From JACCZH01 sp963729445 (GTDB lineage: Bacteria > Chloroflexota > Chloroflexia > Thermomicrobiales > CFX8): 64,000 nucleotides of DNA. The stretch is taken from assembly GCA_963729445.1 (NCBI GenBank), contig CAVSNU010000002.1:186001-250000 (forward strand). Reading direction: 5' to 3'. Numbering within the stretch: position 1 is the first letter of the stretch; every line of letters begins with the position of its first letter. Both the position numbers and the translations under genes were made by a program. Under the pieces are notes generated by a model. It saw nothing but the letters and a program-made list of their open reading frames with translations. It did no database searches and was not told the origin of the DNA. Positions 62,083 to 64,000 of this stretch are shown piece after piece.

Positions 62083-63261
62083 ATGCGCGCACTCTGTTGG
62101 AATGGGGTCAACGATCTGCGAGTGGAGACGGTTGCCGATCCCATTATCCTCAACCCACACGACGCAATTCTGAAGGTAACCCTCTCCAGCTCCTGTGGGT
62201 CGGACCTGCACATTCTCGCCGGTTATATCCCGACGATGCGTGAGGGGGACATCATCGGTCACGAGTTCATGGGCGAGGTTGTGGAGGTCGGCCGTGAAGT
62301 AAAGACGGTGCAGAGGGGCGACCGGGTAGTCGTCCCTTCCCCCATTTCCTGCGGCAGCTGCTGGTTCTGTCAACAGGGATTGTATTCGCAATGTGATAAC
62401 TCGAATGCGAAGCCGGAGTTACAGGAGCCTGCGCTCGGATATCCGCTCGCTGGCATCTATGGCTATTCCCACATGTTCGGCGGCTACGCAGGGTCGCACG
62501 CGGAGTATGTGCGGGTACCATACGCCGATACCGACTGCTTCAAGGTACCTGATGGGCTGCGGGACGAGCAGGTGCTCTTCCTCTCCGACGCCGGGCCGAC
62601 CGGCTACATGGGCGCCGAGTTCTGCGACATCCGGCGAGGCGACATCGTCGCGGTGTGGGGTTGCGGCGGCGTGGGGCTCATGGCGCAGCAGAGCGCCTAT
62701 CTCATGGGCGCCGAGCGCGTGATCGCGATTGACCGGATACCCGAGCGACTGCAACTCGCGCGGGAGGTAGCTGGCTCCGAGACGATCAACTATGAGGAAG
62801 TCGATCGCGTCGTCGACACGGTCAGGGAGATGACCGGAGGGCGCGGCCCCGACGCGTGTATCGACGCGGTGGGGATGCAGGCACACGGCGAGGGCGCTCA
62901 TTACGGCATCGATCGGGTGGCACAGGCGCTCCGGATGCAGACGGATATCGGCGTCGCGCTGCGCCAGGCGATCATGGCCTGCCGCAAGGGCGGAACGCTC
63001 GTCATTCTGGGCGACTATCAGATCATGCATACGTTCCCGATCGGCGTCCTCATGAACAAGGGGCTTACGGTACGCACCGGGCAGCAGCACGGACACAGAT
63101 ACGTACCGCGGCTGCTGGAACACGCGGCACGTGGCGAGCTGGATCCGGCGTTCCTTGCGACGCACAGGTTCTCCCTTGAAGACGCACCACGTGGATATGA
63201 GATGTTCAAAGACAAAGAGGATGGATGCGTCCGCGCGGTCTTCACGCCGAACGGTGCGTGA
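62083..63261 (+). CDS. Zinc-dependent alcohol dehydrogenase (formaldehyde dehydrogenase-like)
   Basis: A 392-residue medium-chain dehydrogenase. The catalytic zinc site is GHEFMGEVVEVG with SSCGSDLHIL upstream, the structural zinc motif is CGSCWFCQQGLYSQC, and the Rossmann motif is VWGCGGVGLMAQQ. Its length and extended domain match the glutathione-independent formaldehyde dehydrogenase subgroup. Substrate unproven. Confidence 0.92.
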   Translation: MRALCWNGVNDLRVETVADPIILNPHDAILKVTLSSSCGSDLHILAGYIPTMREGDIIGHEFMGEVVEVGREVKTVQRGDRVVVPSPISCGSCWFCQQGLYSQCDNSNAKPELQEPALGYPLAGIYGYSHMFGGYAGSHAEYVRVPYADTDCFKVPDGLRDEQVLFLSDAGPTGYMGAEFCDIRRGDIVAVWGCGGVGLMAQQSAYLMGAERVIAIDRIPERLQLAREVAGSETINYEEVDRVVDTVREMTGGRGPDACIDAVGMQAHGEGAHYGIDRVAQALRMQTDIGVALRQAIMACRKGGTLVILGDYQIMHTFPIGVLMNKGLTVRTGQQHGHRYVPRLLEHAARGELDPAFLATHRFSLEDAPRGYEMFKDKEDGCVRAVFTPNGA

Positions 63262-63450
63262 CGAGAAAACAAAGGTGCGCGCCGCTGCCTCCCGTGCCCA
63301 GTTCACGCTGGACCTGACGGCGCGTCCGCTTCAGGCCGCTATGCTGCCGCCTGGAGCGGGCGCGCCGTCGTCTATCAGCGCGTTGCGCAGGATCGGCGGC
63401 TAACAGCGATCTGCGCAGGCCGGAGCCGGACGTCCAGTAGGCCGGTTCCC

Positions 63451-64000
63451 TCAGGTCTTTTTGTCCAGGCCAGCAAGCGCCCACAATATCCAGAGCAAAA
63501 AGCACATTCCAACTGCCAAGTACGGGTTCCAGAAAGCTAGCACCGTCGCCAACAAATAGAGTGGAAATCCAAACAAATAGGTGCGAGCCAGCCTCTTCAC
63601 CTCGGAACGAGGTACCGTCTTCCTGATCAGACGGCGGTCGTGCGCGGCAAGATTCCAGAGCACATTGTAAGAGACATTGATGAGTAGCAAGACGCCGGCA
63701 TAGCTGGCAGCGGCCACGGATGCCGCGCGTGTGTCCAGATACTGCGCCACCAGGGAAGTCGTAATTGGTACGAGTACGACGAACAGGAGCAGGAGGCCAT
63801 TCGCAACCTTGAGCCGCACGGCCGGAATTTTTATGTAGTAGAAGACAATGGAATGATTCATCCACATGATCAAGATCGACGCGAAACTGGTCACGAACGC
63901 AAAATACGCCGGCCATCGATTAAGCAACGCCGCCCACAACGTCTGGTTGGAGACAGGCTCCGGCAGATTTGGCAAACGCAGATCAATCACCAGCAACGTA
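63451..64000 (-). CDS. TMEM175-like potassium channel, N terminus cut by window edge
   Basis: A partial membrane protein (at least 183 residues visible). It begins in frame before the window end with TLLVIDLRLPNLPEP, the end of the first helix of bacterial TMEM175/DUF1211 proteins, whose FSDGVFAIAITLL motif should lie beyond 64000. At least four more hydrophobic helices follow, and it ends with ALAGLDKKT. The stop is at 63451. Confidence 0.82.
   Translation of the reverse strand, partial: TLLVIDLRLPNLPEPVSNQTLWAALLNRWPAYFAFVTSFASILIMWMNHSIVFYYIKIPAVRLKVANGLLLLFVVLVPITTSLVAQYLDTRAASVAAASYAGVLLLINVSYNVLWNLAAHDRRLIRKTVPRSEVKRLARTYLFGFPLYLLATVLAFWNPYLAVGMCFLLWILWALAGLDKKT

Overview
The window is a chromosomal stretch of a high-GC bacterium with dense, ordinary housekeeping content. 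The combination of genes suggests a member of the Chloroflexota, possibly near Thermomicrobia/Sphaerobacter: a b6-type split cytochrome b complex, MglA with Roadblock proteins, NurA with a HAS-barrel protein, a DUF2342-type zincin, a baseplate-J-like membrane protein next to ruvX, and a T-box in front of thrS. This placement is inference from gene content; no rRNA is present. TTG and GTG starts are common, and several upstream regions carry the -10 hexamer TATACT.

Layout. 1-1900: RNase HI, a redoxin whose reading frame is interrupted by one in-frame TGA exactly where the first Cys of a CxxC motif belongs (probable selenocysteine, with a SECIS-like hairpin), an unknown helical protein, and a histidine-kinase remnant. 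1900-4250: tRNA-Val(GAC), a T-box leader with terminator, a small palindromic repeat element, and a thrS gene whose middle is broken by about ten single-base indels and a stop. 4330-7370: AI-2E-family membrane protein, UroD-like protein, zinc-ribbon protein, small membrane protein. 7460-11014: a minus-strand respiratory operon (split cytochrome b with the heme-ci cysteine, Rieske, diheme cytochrome c, and an unannotated 40-residue membrane peptide) with promoter and terminator. 11078-21634: UDG-like protein, lysS, greA, tRNA-Val(CAC), M28-like peptidase, RidA, degenerate M20-like protein, glycosyltransferase, zincin, NurA and HAS-barrel protein. 21647-32930: a long minus-strand run, purH, mglA, two Roadblock genes, purM, hflX, a degenerate ArgH-like protein, plsC, cmk, rluB, dacA. 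33064-34765: hisC-hisB, then a repeat-rich spacer. 35283-40858: minus-strand rph, rarA, a 54-codon gene, a membrane protein, tsaC, uvrC. 40916-46643: alaS, baseplate-J-like protein, ruvX, DedA. 46645-48877: SnoaL-like protein and FAD monooxygenase. 49399-55865: a peptide-type ABC importer lacking ATPases, followed by a formamide module (FmdB-like zinc ribbon, FmdA, AmiS/UreI channel) with a strong promoter and structured leader. 56283-64000: APH-like kinase, c-di-AMP receptor-like protein and site-2 protease, a second D,D-carboxypeptidase, SRPBCC protein, zinc alcohol dehydrogenase, and a TMEM175-like channel cut by the window end.

The strongest candidate for something undescribed is the Sec-containing redoxin at 453-926. 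Next are the b6-type cytochrome operon with its tiny extra subunit, the formamide module with its structured leader, the apparent AUC start of hflX, and the locally shattered thrS behind an intact T-box. Several enzyme-family proteins (M20-like, M28-like, ArgH-like, UDG-like) lack canonical catalytic residues.
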